Assembly: GCF_009848505.1 (NCBI RefSeq)
Contig: NZ_WWDL01000018.1
Coordinates: 45,562-109,561 of the forward strand
Direction of reading: 5' to 3'
Source: Muricoccus harenae
GTDB taxonomy: Bacteria; Pseudomonadota; Alphaproteobacteria; Acetobacterales; Acetobacteraceae
Length of the DNA stretch: 64,000 nucleotides
The notes under the pieces were generated by a model. It was not told where the DNA came from, searched no databases, and worked only from the letters and a program-made list of their open reading frames with translations. Both the position numbers and the translations under genes were made by a program. Shown in pieces: positions 42,326 to 54,461 of this stretch (its first letter is position 1; each line of letters begins with the position of its first letter).

Positions 42326-43923
42326 CGGCGCGTCATCCCATGATGGATCTTCCCCTGCTGCGCGCTAGGCTGCGGTCCATGGCGGATAGCGGGTGGCAGG
42401 GGCTGGGGCTTCCCCCTTTCGGGGGACTCCGGTCGGAGGCGGGGGAGCCGGGGCTGCTGGCCCTGCTGGACGGGCTGCCTTGCGGCGGCGCGCTTATCGA
42501 CAGCCAGGGCCGGCTGCGGCGGACGAATCTGGCGTTGCGCGGGCTGATCGGACCATCGCTGCCCCTGCGGGAGGGGTTGCCGGTCGCGGCGCTGGTCGAG
42601 CCTGGGATGCGGGAGGTGGTGTGGCAATGGCTCGGCGGGGAGGGCGCGGCCCCGCTGGAGGTGGCGCTCGCCGTGCCGGAGGGGCAGGTGCCGGTGCTCG
42701 CGCTGTTCCGGCTGGCGCCGTTACCGGAGGGGCTCCGGGCCCTGCTGGTGGAGGACCTGTCCGAGCGGACACGGCGGCGGGAGGAGGCGGAAGCCGGCGA
42801 GAGGCTGCGGGCGGTGGGGCAGCTTGCTGGCGGAATCGCGCATGACATCAATAATCTGCTGTCCATTATTTTGGGGGCGATGGACCAGGCGGGGGCCGTT
42901 GCGCCGGAGGCTATGGCGGAGCTGCAGCCGGCCCGGGACGCTGCCTCGCGCGGGGCGGCCCTGGTGCGGCGGCTCCTGGCTTTCGCGCGGCGGCAACAGC
43001 TGGAGCCACGGGTAATCGACCTGGATGAGGCGGTCGCCGGCACCGCGGCCATGTTGCGGAGCCTGCTGGGGCCGAGCACCGCGCTGGAGCTGCGGCCGGG
43101 CGCGCTGGGGCGCCGGGTGCGGGTCGATCCGGTGCAGTTAGACCAAGTGTTGTTGAACCTGGCCACGAATGCGCGGGACGCCATCGCGGGTGCGGGTGCG
43201 GGTGCGGGGGCAGGGGAGGGGCGGTTGACCATCGCCACCGACACGGCCGTCGCGCTGCGCGAGGAGCCGGGCGTGCCGGATGCCTTGCCGCCGGGGCGTT
43301 GGGCGGTGCTGGAGGTGACCGATACCGGTCCCGGCATTCCGGCCGAAATGCTTCCGCGTATCTTCGAGCCCTTCTTCACCACCCGCGCGGCGCAGGGCGG
43401 CACGGGGCTGGGGCTGGCAACGGTCCATGGCATCGTCCGCCAATTAGGTGGTGCGCTGCAGATCGAGAGCCGGCCGGGGATGACGCGGTTCCGCATCCAT
43501 CTTCCCCGGCATGAAGGGGAGGCGGAGGAGGCCGCCTCCGCGCCGCCATCCGCGCCGGGCAAAGGGGTGGGGCGGCATGTGCTGCTGGTGGATGACGAGG
43601 CGCCGCTGCAGCGGCTGGCCGCGGTGGCGCTGGAGCGGGCCGGGCATCGGGTGACCCAGGCGGAGGATGGCGACTCGGCACTGGAACTGATCGAGGCGGG
43701 GCTGGAGCCGGGCGCCATGGTGTCCGATATCGCCATGCCAGGGCTGGACGGGGTGGCGCTGGCGCGGGCGGCGCGGCGGCACAGGCCCGGCCTGCCGGTG
43801 GTGCTGATGAGCGGCTATGCTGAGGCCGCGCTGGGGCTTTCGATGGAGCGGGACGGGATCGTGTTCCTGCCCAAACCTTATCGTCCGGCGGAGCTGGTTG
43901 AGGTGGTTTCCGCGCTCCCCTGA
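42322..43923 (+). CDS. CckA-like hybrid histidine kinase with receiver domain
   Basis: A 533-residue hybrid kinase, GTG start coupled to flhB. A PAS-like domain (about 55-150) precedes the dimerisation domain with H174 in GGIAHDINNLLSIIL, the ATPase (N-box LNLATNARDAI, G1 DTGPGIPAEM, FEPFFTT) and a C-terminal receiver with D469 in SDIAMPGLDG and MSGYAEAALG...FLPKPY. GGIAHD[FI]NNLL and the receiver end resemble Caulobacter CckA, which feeds ChpT-CtrA. No membrane helices are visible, unlike Caulobacter CckA. The location beside flagellar genes and recA supports a CtrA-pathway role controlling motility (inference). Confidence 0.7.
   Translation: MTARHPMMDLPLLRARLRSMADSGWQGLGLPPFGGLRSEAGEPGLLALLDGLPCGGALIDSQGRLRRTNLALRGLIGPSLPLREGLPVAALVEPGMREVVWQWLGGEGAAPLEVALAVPEGQVPVLALFRLAPLPEGLRALLVEDLSERTRRREEAEAGERLRAVGQLAGGIAHDINNLLSIILGAMDQAGAVAPEAMAELQPARDAASRGAALVRRLLAFARRQQLEPRVIDLDEAVAGTAAMLRSLLGPSTALELRPGALGRRVRVDPVQLDQVLLNLATNARDAIAGAGAGAGAGEGRLTIATDTAVALREEPGVPDALPPGRWAVLEVTDTGPGIPAEMLPRIFEPFFTTRAAQGGTGLGLATVHGIVRQLGGALQIESRPGMTRFRIHLPRHEGEAEEAASAPPSAPGKGVGRHVLLVDDEAPLQRLAAVALERAGHRVTQAEDGDSALELIEAGLEPGAMVSDIAMPGLDGVALARAARRHRPGLPVVLMSGYAEAALGLSMERDGIVFLPKPYRPAELVEVVSALP
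43186..43212 (+). repeat. In-frame hexanucleotide repeat in the CckA-like gene
   Basis: GCGGGT is repeated three times, followed by a degenerate unit, encoding alternating Ala-Gly between the N-box and the ATP lid. Changes in copy number would lengthen the loop without shifting the frame. Confidence 0.7.
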
Positions 43924-43952
43924 GGCTATGTTCGACTTGATTTCCGGCCTGA

Positions 43953-43967
43953 GAACATAATATGAAC
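43953..43967 (+). promoter_or_regulatory. LexA (SOS) operator of recA
   Basis: GAAC-ATAATAT-GAAC: an exact match to the alphaproteobacterial LexA site GAAC-N7-GAAC (the complement of GTTC-N7-GTTC), 138 bp before recA. The AT-rich spacer probably contains the -10 region, with TTGATT at 43937 as a poor -35. Confidence 0.85.
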
Positions 43968-44104
43968 ACCCAGGGCCGGAACGGCGTTTCGCGCTTGTGC
44001 GTGACCGCTTCGGAAGGTTAACAAGGTTGTGAGCGGGGCGACCTGAAAGCCGCTTCCTCAACCACCGGTGGTAAGCACCGGACGCCGTAAGGGGCATCTC
44101 CAGT

Positions 44105-45142
44105 ATGGAAAAGAACAAGGCTCTCGAAGCCGCCCTCAGCCAGATCGAGCGGTCCTTCGGGAAGGGCTCGATCATGCGTATGGGGGGTAAGCAGATCAAC
44201 GAGGATGTGGAGGTCATCTCCACCGGCTCGCTCGGTCTGGACCTGGCGCTGGGGATCGGCGGGCTGCCCAAAGGGCGCGTGATCGAGATCTACGGTCCGG
44301 AGTCCTCGGGCAAGACGACGCTGGCGCTGCAATGCGTCGCCGAGGCGCAGAAGAAGGGCGGCACCTGCGCCTTCATCGATGCCGAACATGCGCTCGACCC
44401 CGGCTATGCCCGCAAGCTGGGCGTGGACGTGGACAACCTGCTGATCTCGCAGCCGGATGCCGGTGAGCAGGCGCTGGAGATCGCCGACACGCTGGTGCGC
44501 TCGGGCGCGATCGACGTGCTGGTGATCGACTCCGTTGCGGCGCTGGTGCCGCGAGCCGAGCTCGAGGGCGAGATGGGTGACAGCCATGTCGGCCTGCACG
44601 CCCGCCTCATGTCTCAGGCGCTGCGCAAGCTGACGGGCTCCATCGCCCGCTCCAACTGCATGATGATCTTCCTCAACCAGATCCGGTTGAAGATCGGCGT
44701 CATGTTCGGCAACCCGGAGACGACGACGGGCGGCAACGCGCTGAAGTTCTACGCCTCCATCCGCCTCGAGATCCGCCGCATCGGGCAGATCAAGGATCGC
44801 GAGGAGGTCACGGGCAACCAGACTCGCGTGAAGGTGGTGAAGAACAAGATGGCCCCGCCGTTCCGGCAGGTCGAGTTCGACATCATGTATGGCGAGGGCG
44901 TCTCCAAGGTGGGCGAGCTGCTCGATCTCGGCGTGAAGGCCGGGGTGGTGGAGAAGTCGGGTGCCTGGTTCTCCTGTGACAGCCAGCGGATCGGCCAGGG
45001 GCGCGAGAACGCCAAGCAGTTCCTGCGCGACAACCCCGCCATGGCGGATAGCGTGGAGCAGCGCATCCGCGCCCAGGCGGGCGTGGTGGCCAATTCCATG
45101 ATGGTCAGCGCCGACACCGAAGAGGCTGCCGCGGCCGAGTGA
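44105..45142 (+). CDS. recA: Recombinase RecA
   Basis: A 345-residue recombinase. Walker [10 protein letters not shown] is at 64-72, Walker [13 protein letters not shown] near 140, the DNA-binding loop L2 [16 protein letters not shown] near 200. The C-terminus is short and acidic (DTEEAAAAE). RecA promotes strand exchange and LexA self-cleavage; the LexA site upstream and a terminator downstream make it a single-gene SOS unit. Confidence 0.98.
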   Translation: MEKNKALEAALSQIERSFGKGSIMRMGGKQINEDVEVISTGSLGLDLALGIGGLPKGRVIEIYGPESSGKTTLALQCVAEAQKKGGTCAFIDAEHALDPGYARKLGVDVDNLLISQPDAGEQALEIADTLVRSGAIDVLVIDSVAALVPRAELEGEMGDSHVGLHARLMSQALRKLTGSIARSNCMMIFLNQIRLKIGVMFGNPETTTGGNALKFYASIRLEIRRIGQIKDREEVTGNQTRVKVVKNKMAPPFRQVEFDIMYGEGVSKVGELLDLGVKAGVVEKSGAWFSCDSQRIGQGRENAKQFLRDNPAMADSVEQRIRAQAGVVANSMMVSADTEEAAAAE

Positions 45143-45565
45143 TCGATGCCGGCCCACGGGGCCGGGACGGACGGGGAAGGGGCCGCACCTTATCGGGGTG
45201 CGGCCCTTTTTCTTTGGGGGACGCCGGGCGCCAAGTAGCGCGATTATTATTTTGTGCCCGCATCGTCGGGCGCCCAGAGTTCCAGCGTCCGGCCTAGCTC
45301 AGCGCCCCGGCCGGCACCAATGAAAAGAACGCTGGAGGACGTCTGCCATGGTCCCGCGCATCGACCATCCGCCGAACATGCCCGTGGCTGCATCACCCCG
45401 CAGGACGGCGAGATAGGACGGCAGCCGGAGAGGCGGCGGCCGTCGTGCCGGCCTCCTGTCCGGCCTTCCCAGGGTAACGCGAAACGCGGCCCGGCTCGCC
45501 GCGCGTCCCGGCAAGCGGGCCGGGAGCACGGAGGCATCCAAGGGCCGCCCGAAGGGACGGCGCGC
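45143..45565. other. 423-nt gap between recA and the TerB-like gene
   Basis: Contains the recA terminator, then about 350 nt without a supported gene. An AT-rich pocket near 45240-45255 (GATTATTATTTTG) may belong to the promoter of the following gene. No repeat seen. Confidence 0.4.
45179..45211 (+). terminator. Rho-independent terminator of recA
   Basis: GGGGCCGCACC (45179-45189), short loop, GGTGCGGCCC (45197-45206), then five T. A 10-bp GC stem. Confidence 0.88.
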
Positions 45566-46084
45566 ATGGACATCCGGAATGAAAGCCTCGGCTCCATCGA
45601 CGACAGGCTCCGCCGAAGCGATCCGGGGGAGGAGCTTCCCTGTTCCGGCGGCTGCCGCGCGCGGCTGCTGGAGGCTGTGATCGCCGCAGTTGCGGTGGCG
45701 GCGCAGGCCGATGGACGGATCCAGCCGTCGGAGCGCATGGCCGTGATGGCTGTCCTGAACCGGACCGGGCTGGTGGAGGATGCCGGGATGCCGGCTGCGC
45801 TGGCGGGCTTCGCCGATTGCGTGGCCGCGCTCCAGGCCGGGCGCGTGAGCCTGCCCCAGCTTCTCTCGCGCCGGATGAACATGCTGGTCGGCGCGCCCTG
45901 GAGCCTGCTGGTCGTGCAGGCGGCGGCGGAGGTGGCGGAGGCGGATGGACCGCTATGTGCCGAGGAGGAGCGTGCGCTTCTCGCCATCCGCCGGGCAGCC
46001 GGGGTGATGCCGCCGCCCTTGCCCCCCCGCGTGGCGGCGCGGCCGGAGGTGCCCGGCGCCGGGGAGCGGAGCCCAGAGGCGTAG
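45566..46084 (+). CDS. TerB-like helical protein
   Basis: A 172-residue protein. Residues 33-140 have the TerB pattern: [23 protein letters not shown] and later [24 protein letters not shown], two repeats of a hydrophobic helix followed by A-D-G-x-hydrophobic and a glutamate. In TerB such acidic loops bind metal. The C-terminal 35 residues are proline-rich and disordered. The ATG at 45566 follows GAAGGGACGG. The frame is open upstream to 45254 but without conservation. Role unknown; not part of a ter operon. Confidence 0.65.
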   Translation: MDIRNESLGSIDDRLRRSDPGEELPCSGGCRARLLEAVIAAVAVAAQADGRIQPSERMAVMAVLNRTGLVEDAGMPAALAGFADCVAALQAGRVSLPQLLSRRMNMLVGAPWSLLVVQAAAEVAEADGPLCAEEERALLAIRRAAGVMPPPLPPRVAARPEVPGAGERSPEA

Positions 46085-46209
46085 TGCCACCCCGGGCCTG
46101 CGGAGCGCGGCTGCCACAGGGATCTGGGACGCCTCCCACTCGACGCGGTGGGGGGCGCGCGCTAAGGCACCGGAGAATCCCCCTGACCGAAGAAGACGCC
46201 GCCCGCCCG

Positions 46210-48858
<2,649 letters not shown>

Positions 48859-48928
48859 AAACACCCCGCGGGGTCCGGGGGCCACGTTCGGCCCCCGGTG
48901 GTTCAGGGGCGAAGCCCCTGTCTTTGAT

Positions 48929-49126
48929 TTAGCCTACGGTTTCCGGCCGGAGCGGCCCAGAGGCCTGCTCGGAGAGGCCGCGCACGACCTGGGCGAGCGC
49001 GGTCTCGATCTGCCGGAGGAGGGTCGACGCCTCGGCGGCGTCGAATTCGGAGATGACGACCTGGTCCGGCATGTCGTGGACCAGGACGACGCGGCCTGCG
49101 ATGGCCTCGGCTCGGAAACTGCTCAT
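48929..49126 (-). CDS. Small unknown protein
   Basis: A 65-residue soluble protein starting MSSFRAEAIAGRVVLVHDMP. A beta-strand pair with VVISEFDAAEASTLLRQIETAL suggests a small alpha/beta or regulatory fold. I do not recognise it. The ribosome site is poor. The longer frame reaching 49372 enters the divergent catalase-like gene. It converges with alaS. Confidence 0.5.
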   Translation of the reverse strand: MSSFRAEAIAGRVVLVHDMPDQVVISEFDAAEASTLLRQIETALAQVVRGLSEQASGPLRPETVG

Positions 49127-49274
49127 GGGTAAAAGTTTAGCAATGCCAGGATCGAAATTCACAGCCCTGTGATAATTCATCTGTCTGATGTTGCAGTGCA
49201 GCCACAGGCAGGCCGCCGCACCGAAACATGGTCCGGAACCGCGCGTTGACCCCCCTGAACAGCTGGAGGTCGGC

Positions 49275-50369
49275 ATGTCTTTTCGCCCCATCCGATACGA
49301 GCCCGACATGGAACATGCCGAGCCCGGGGAAGGGGAGACGGCCCGCGAGCTGACCGAGACCATGCGTAGCATCGCGGAGACGACCTACCGGGATTACGGC
49401 TACCCCGTCCGCAGCGTGCATGCGAAGAGCCACGGGCTGCTCCGGGGCGAGCTGCGGGTTACGGACGGTTTCGCGCCCGCTTATGCGCAGGGGCTCTTCG
49501 CCAGGCCTGGGACCTACCCGGTGGTGATGCGCTTCTCCACCAATCCCGGCGACCTGCTGGACGACAGCATCTCGGTTCCGCGCGGGCTGGCCATCAAGGT
49601 GGTGGGTGTGGAGGGCGAGCGCCTTCCGGGCTCCGAGGGGCAGGCGACGCAGGATTTCGTCATGGTCAACTCGCCCGCCTTCGGCACGCCGACGGCCAAG
49701 GCCTTCCTGGGCGCGGCGAAGCTGCTGGCGAAGACCACGGATATCCCGCAGGGCTACAAGAAGGCCGTCTCGGCAGTGCTGCGCGGCGCCGAGACGGTGC
49801 TGGAGGTTTTGGGCGGGGAGAGCCCGGCGCTGAAGTCCATCGGCGGCCATCCGAACACGCATATTCTGGGCGAGACCTTCTACAGCGCCACGCCCTTCCT
49901 CTATGGGCCCTACATGGCCAAGTACTCGGTCGCGCCGGTGACACCGATGCTGAGGGCGCTGAAGGGCCGCCGGATCGATGTGGCGGGGCGGCCGGATGCG
50001 CTGCGGGAGGAGGTGATGGCCTTCTTCGCCTCCCAGGAGGGCGAGTGGGAGATGCGCGTGCAGCTCTGCACCGATCCGGAGCGGATGCCGATCGAGGATT
50101 CCTCCGTGGAATGGCCGGAGGAGATCAGCCCCTATGTCACGGTGGGCCGCATCAGGGTCTCGGCGCAGCCTTCCTGGAACGAGGCGCGTTCCAAGGCCGT
50201 CGATCTCGGCATGTCGTTCAGCCCCTGGCACGGGTTGGCGGCGCACCGGCCGCTCGGCTCGATCAACCGGGTGCGCAAACCGGCCTATGAGATGTCCTCA
50301 GGGTTCCGGGCCACGCATTCCGGCTGCCCGATGCACGAGCCACGCATCGCGGACGAGATCCAGATCTGA
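49275..50369 (+). CDS. Catalase-like heme protein (SrpA type)
   Basis: A 364-residue protein of the short catalase-related family, which lacks the catalase C-terminal parts. The distal histidine H49 stands in SVHAKSHGLLRGELRV, and RFSTNPGDLLDDS contains the distal asparagine region. Such proteins bind heme and often have peroxidase rather than catalase activity. RBS TGGAGGTCGG precedes the ATG. It is 26 bp before a YdeP-type oxidoreductase on the same strand and probably co-transcribed. Confidence 0.85.
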   Translation: MSFRPIRYEPDMEHAEPGEGETARELTETMRSIAETTYRDYGYPVRSVHAKSHGLLRGELRVTDGFAPAYAQGLFARPGTYPVVMRFSTNPGDLLDDSISVPRGLAIKVVGVEGERLPGSEGQATQDFVMVNSPAFGTPTAKAFLGAAKLLAKTTDIPQGYKKAVSAVLRGAETVLEVLGGESPALKSIGGHPNTHILGETFYSATPFLYGPYMAKYSVAPVTPMLRALKGRRIDVAGRPDALREEVMAFFASQEGEWEMRVQLCTDPERMPIEDSSVEWPEEISPYVTVGRIRVSAQPSWNEARSKAVDLGMSFSPWHGLAAHRPLGSINRVRKPAYEMSSGFRATHSGCPMHEPRIADEIQI

Positions 50370-50395
50370 AAGCCCATAAGAGTGGGAGTGGCGTC

Positions 50396-52693
50396 ATGAC
50401 GCAGCATGTGAGCACCGAGCCTTACGAAGGTCCCGCTGGCGGCTGGGGATCGGTCCGCTCGGTCGAGACGCGGCTGCTGCGCGAGGAACGGATCGCGACG
50501 GGCAATGCGGTCCTGCTGCGGCAGAACAAGCCGGGCGGCTATTCCTGCGTCTCCTGCTCCTGGGCGAAGCCGCGCGAGCCGCATCCCTTCGAGTATTGCG
50601 AGAACGGCGCGAAGGCGACGGCCTGGGAAATCACGCGCAAGCGGCTGCCGCTGGAGTTTTTCGAAACGCATACGATCACGGAGCTGCGCGGCTGGTCCGA
50701 CCATGACCTGGAGGCGGCGGGGCGGCTGACGCATCCGATGCGGCTCGATCGCGCGCAGGACCGCTGGGTTCCGATCTCCTGGGAGGATGCCTTCCGCGAA
50801 ATCGGCGCGGAGCTGCGCGGCATGGACCCGAAGCGGACGGTCTTCTATGCTTCGGGCCGCGCCTCGCTCGAGACGTCCTACATGTACGGACTCTTCGCCC
50901 GGATCTACGGGCACAACAACCTGCCCGACAGCTCGAACATGTGCCACGAGAGCACCTCGGTGGCGCTACCGCAGGCGATCGGCGCGCCGGTGGGGACGGT
51001 GACGCTGGACGACTTCCATGTCACCGGCTGCATTCTCTCCTTCGGGCAGAATGTGGGCACGAACTCGCCGCGCATGCTGCATCCGCTGCAGGAGGCGTCG
51101 CGGCGCGGCGTGCCCGTCATCACCTTCAACCCGCTGAAGGAGCGCGGCTGGGAGCGCTTCACCAACCCGCAATCGCCGGTGGAGATGCTGACGGGCGGGG
51201 AGACGCGGATCTCGTCGCAATACCACCAGGTCCGGGCCGGCGGCGACATCGCGGCAATTGCCGGCGTCTGCAAGGCGCTGATCGAGGCAGACGATACCGC
51301 CATGGCGGCCGGGCGCCGGCCTCTGCTGGACCATGCCTTCATCGCGCAGCACACACAGGGCCTTGAAGCCTTCGCCGGCTGGTGCCGCAGCCAGGACTGG
51401 GCGGAGCTGGAGCGGTGGTCCGGGCTGACGCAGCAGGCGATGCGGGACGCGGCGAGCATTTATGGCGCCGCGCCATCGGCCATGGCGATCTACGGGATGG
51501 GGCTGACGCAGCACAAGAAGGGCGTCGAGAGCATCCGGATGCTGGTGAACCTGCTGCTGCTGCGCGGGAACATCGGCAAGCCAGGCGCGGGCATCCTGCC
51601 GGTGCGCGGGCATTCCAACGTGCAGGGGCAGCGCACCGTCGGCATCACCGAGAAGCCCTCGCTGGTGCCGCTGGACCGTCTGGCGGAGCAGTATGGGTTC
51701 GAGCCGCCACGGGAGGCGGGGCTGAACACGGTGGAGGCTTGCGAGGCCATATTGGAAGGGCGGGTGCAGGCCTTCCTGGGCCTCGGCGGCAACTTCATCC
51801 GGGCGGTGCCGGACACGGTGCGGATGGAGGCAGCCTGGCCGCGCATCCGGCTGACGGTGCAAGTGGCCACGAAGCTGAACCGGAGCCATCTGGTGAATGG
51901 CGAAGTGGCCTATCTGCTGCCCTGTCGCGGGCGCATCGAGGAGGATGTGCAGGCGAGCGGGCCGCAATTCGTCAGCTGCGAGGACACGATGACGAGCATC
52001 CATGCCTCGCTCGGCAAGGTGGAGCCGGCCTCGCCCGACCTGCTGTCGGAACCCGCCATTGTCGCAGGCCTCGCCAAGGCCACGCTGGCACCGAACCCGA
52101 AGCTGCCCTGGGATGAGTGGGTGGCGGATTACGGGCGTATCCGGGACGCGATCGAGGCGACCTATCCCGATATGTTCAAGGACTACAATCGCCGCGTCCA
52201 CGAGCCGGGCGGCTTCCCGCGCCCGCTTCCGGCCCGGAAGCGCGAGTGGAAGACGGAGACGGGGAAGGCGAATTTCCTGGTGCCTTCCGGCCTGCGCGCC
52301 GATCTGGCGACGGAGCTGGACGATCCCGAGATCCTGCAGCTGGTCACGCTCCGGTCCAACGACCAGTTCAACACCACAGTCTATGGCTATGAGGACCGCT
52401 TCCGCGGCATCAGCGGGACGCGGGAGGTGGTGTTGATGAACCAGGCAGATGCCGGGCGCCTCGGACTGCGCAATGGCGACCGCGTGTCACTGACCACGGC
52501 GGTGGAGGGCGAGGCGGAGCGGCGGGTGGATGGGCTGCAGGTGGTATTCTACGATATCCCAAAGGGGGCGATCGGCGGCTACTACCCGGAATGCAACCCG
52601 CTGATCCCGCTCTGGCACTATGCGGAGGGCAGCAAGGTGCCGGCGGCCAAGGCTGTGCCCGTGCGGGTCGGGCGGAGTGCTGCGGCCGGATAG
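50396..52693 (+). CDS. FdhF/YdeP-type molybdopterin oxidoreductase
   Basis: A 765-residue bis-MGD oxidoreductase. After GYSCVSCSWAKP near residue 44, the molybdopterin core includes FYASGRASLETSYMYGLFAR, NNLPDSSNMCHESTSVAL and RGHSNVQGQRTVG; the C-terminal molydop-binding domain covers the last 130 residues (VTLRSNDQFNTTVYGYEDRFRG, GYYPECNPLIPL). The MCHESTS block is specific to the YdeP group, linked to acid resistance in E. coli. The true substrate is unknown. No formate hydrogenlyase or electron-transfer subunits are nearby. Confidence 0.88.
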   Translation: MTQHVSTEPYEGPAGGWGSVRSVETRLLREERIATGNAVLLRQNKPGGYSCVSCSWAKPREPHPFEYCENGAKATAWEITRKRLPLEFFETHTITELRGWSDHDLEAAGRLTHPMRLDRAQDRWVPISWEDAFREIGAELRGMDPKRTVFYASGRASLETSYMYGLFARIYGHNNLPDSSNMCHESTSVALPQAIGAPVGTVTLDDFHVTGCILSFGQNVGTNSPRMLHPLQEASRRGVPVITFNPLKERGWERFTNPQSPVEMLTGGETRISSQYHQVRAGGDIAAIAGVCKALIEADDTAMAAGRRPLLDHAFIAQHTQGLEAFAGWCRSQDWAELERWSGLTQQAMRDAASIYGAAPSAMAIYGMGLTQHKKGVESIRMLVNLLLLRGNIGKPGAGILPVRGHSNVQGQRTVGITEKPSLVPLDRLAEQYGFEPPREAGLNTVEACEAILEGRVQAFLGLGGNFIRAVPDTVRMEAAWPRIRLTVQVATKLNRSHLVNGEVAYLLPCRGRIEEDVQASGPQFVSCEDTMTSIHASLGKVEPASPDLLSEPAIVAGLAKATLAPNPKLPWDEWVADYGRIRDAIEATYPDMFKDYNRRVHEPGGFPRPLPARKREWKTETGKANFLVPSGLRADLATELDDPEILQLVTLRSNDQFNTTVYGYEDRFRGISGTREVVLMNQADAGRLGLRNGDRVSLTTAVEGEAERRVDGLQVVFYDIPKGAIGGYYPECNPLIPLWHYAEGSKVPAAKAVPVRVGRSAAAG

Positions 52694-52697
52694 GCCG

Positions 52698-53429
52698 CTA
52701 CAGCCATTCGGGCGGCGGCAGGTCGCGGAAGGTCTGGCGTAGGCGGCTGGACCAGCCGTCGCGCAGGACCACGAAATAAGGGTCCTCCGCACCGACCCGC
52801 CGCACCTCCGGCAGTTCCAGTGAATCCGCCCGATACACCCAGAGGTCCAGCGGCAGGCCGACAGAGAGGTTGGTGCGGATGGTGTCGTCCATGCTGACGA
52901 GGACGAGCTTCACCCCGTCGACACATGGCATGTCATGGGTCAGCACGCGGGTGATGATGGGCTTGCCGTATTTGTGCTCGCCGATCTGCAGGAAGGGTGT
53001 GTCGGGCGTCGCCTCGATGAAGTTGCCGGCGGCATAGACGAGGAAGAGCCGGTGCGGCCGGCCGGCGATTTGCCCGCCCAGGAGAAACGAGGCCGAGAAG
53101 GTGAGGCCCTGCGCCTTCAGCGCCGGCCCGTCCGCGGCATAGACGGCGCGGATGGCGGCGCCGACGAGCTGGGCGGCGCGGAAAGGGCTCGCGACGCTCT
53201 TGAGCGTCTGCGTTTCACCATCCAGCGGCAGGCCTTCCTGGAGGCGGTTCCAGACGGCCTGGGTGATGCCGAGATTGCCGGCGGAGAGCAGGCAAAAGGC
53301 GCGATCGCCGGGTACCCCCACCGTGTAGAGCTTGGAGAAGGTGGAGACATTGTCGACCCCTGCATTGGTGCGGGTGTCGCCAAGCATCACCAGGCCGTCC
53401 CGCAGGAAGAGGCCTACGCAATAAGTCAT
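52698..53429 (-). CDS. Anbu-type bacterial proteasome homologue
   Basis: A 243-residue Ntn-hydrolase related to proteasome beta subunits. T2 (MTYCVGLFLRDGLVMLGDTRTNAG) is the would-be nucleophile, and D18-like and K residues of GDTRTN...FSKLY follow. FCLLSAGNLGITQAV and the YxxxADGPAL region fit Anbu. Anbu forms open-ring assemblies of unsettled activity. The start is the ATG at 53429, since the Thr must be residue 2. It is last in the operon ATP-grasp, alpha-E, anbu, 90 bp after alpha-E. Confidence 0.85.
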   Translation of the reverse strand: MTYCVGLFLRDGLVMLGDTRTNAGVDNVSTFSKLYTVGVPGDRAFCLLSAGNLGITQAVWNRLQEGLPLDGETQTLKSVASPFRAAQLVGAAIRAVYAADGPALKAQGLTFSASFLLGGQIAGRPHRLFLVYAAGNFIEATPDTPFLQIGEHKYGKPIITRVLTHDMPCVDGVKLVLVSMDDTIRTNLSVGLPLDLWVYRADSLELPEVRRVGAEDPYFVVLRDGWSSRLRQTFRDLPPPEWL

Positions 53430-53519
53430 GGTTCCGGTGGCTCCCCCGATGGCGGGAGGGGAACCCGGCTGCTGCGCCGTGGTTTCGGCCGGCCCGCGGA
53501 GGCCGGCCATGCGCCGGCG

Positions 53520-54461
53520 TCAGCCGATCAGGAAGCACTTCCCGATCGAGGCTCCGAGGCGGGCATTGCCATCGATGATCTCCGCCAGCAGGTCGCTCAG
53601 GCCGATCTCCAGCAGCCGCGCGGGGCTATGGGCAACGCAGCGGCCGCGTAGGGCGGCCGCCAGGCGCCGGCAGTCGACGCGGTCTTCGCCTTCCGACATG
53701 GCCAGCACGCTGAGGATGGCGCTGATCTCTTCGTAGCAGGCCGAGACGGAGCGCGGGTGCTCGGGGCGCATCAACAGAAGCTCCACCACCCGCGCAGGGT
53801 GCAGGCGTTCGCGGAACAGGTGCTGGTAGGCGCGCAACGCGAAGACGGAGCGCAGCACGCCCTGCCATTCCGCGTAATTCGCCGCATCCTCCTCGGCATT
53901 GGGGGAGAAGGCGGGGGCGCGGGCGGCGAGGAGGCGCGCGGTATTGTCCGCACGCTCCAGCATCGTGCCCAGGCGGACGAAGCGCCAGGCGTCATCGCGC
54001 AGCATGGTGTCCATGGCGGCGCCGTTGAACAATACGGCCCGTGCCATGACCCAGTCATTGAAGCCCACCAGCCGATCGCCGCCGGCATTACCGGGATCGA
54101 GCTTGCGCAGGTCGATCCAGGTGTCGTTCACCGCTTGCCACATGTCCACGGTCAGGGCGGTGCGAACGGCGCGGGCGTTGCGGCGCGCGGCCTCGAAGCA
54201 GGCGGCGACGGAGGAGGGGTTCAGCGTGTCGAGGGTCAGCCAGCGCGCGGCCTGGCCCGGGGTGGGCGCCCCGTAGAGTTCGGTGAAATGCCCGCTTGTG
54301 CCGGTGGCCGCGAGCAGGCCGGCCCATTCCGCTGTCTCCATGCCGCGCGGGGCGGCCAGGGCGGCCGTGCGGAGGGTCGCGTTCAGGGCGCGCGCGGTGT
54401 TTCCGGCGCGCTCCATGTAGCGGCCAAGCCAGAAGAGGCTGTCGGCGGTGCGTGCCAGCAT
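53520..54461 (-). CDS. Alpha-E domain protein
   Basis: A 313-residue all-helical protein opening LARTADSLFWLGRYMERAGNTARAL, the conserved start of the alpha-E family, with conserved ESLRxNAR-like motif AARRNARAVR and NDWVMARAVLFNGAAMDTMLRDDAWRF. In many genomes alpha-E sits between a circularly permuted ATP-grasp and a transglutaminase-like protease, together proposed to make and process a peptide tag. Its ATG overlaps the stop of the ATP-grasp gene (ATGA). Confidence 0.88.
   Translation of the reverse strand: MLARTADSLFWLGRYMERAGNTARALNATLRTAALAAPRGMETAEWAGLLAATGTSGHFTELYGAPTPGQAARWLTLDTLNPSSVAACFEAARRNARAVRTALTVDMWQAVNDTWIDLRKLDPGNAGGDRLVGFNDWVMARAVLFNGAAMDTMLRDDAWRFVRLGTMLERADNTARLLAARAPAFSPNAEEDAANYAEWQGVLRSVFALRAYQHLFRERLHPARVVELLLMRPEHPRSVSACYEEISAILSVLAMSEGEDRVDCRRLAAALRGRCVAHSPARLLEIGLSDLLAEIIDGNARLGASIGKCFLIG

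Noticed and set aside
44018..45157. 379-codon open frame antisense to recA
   Set aside because: Mirror of recA codon bias; histidine/aspartate-rich with no recognisable domain.
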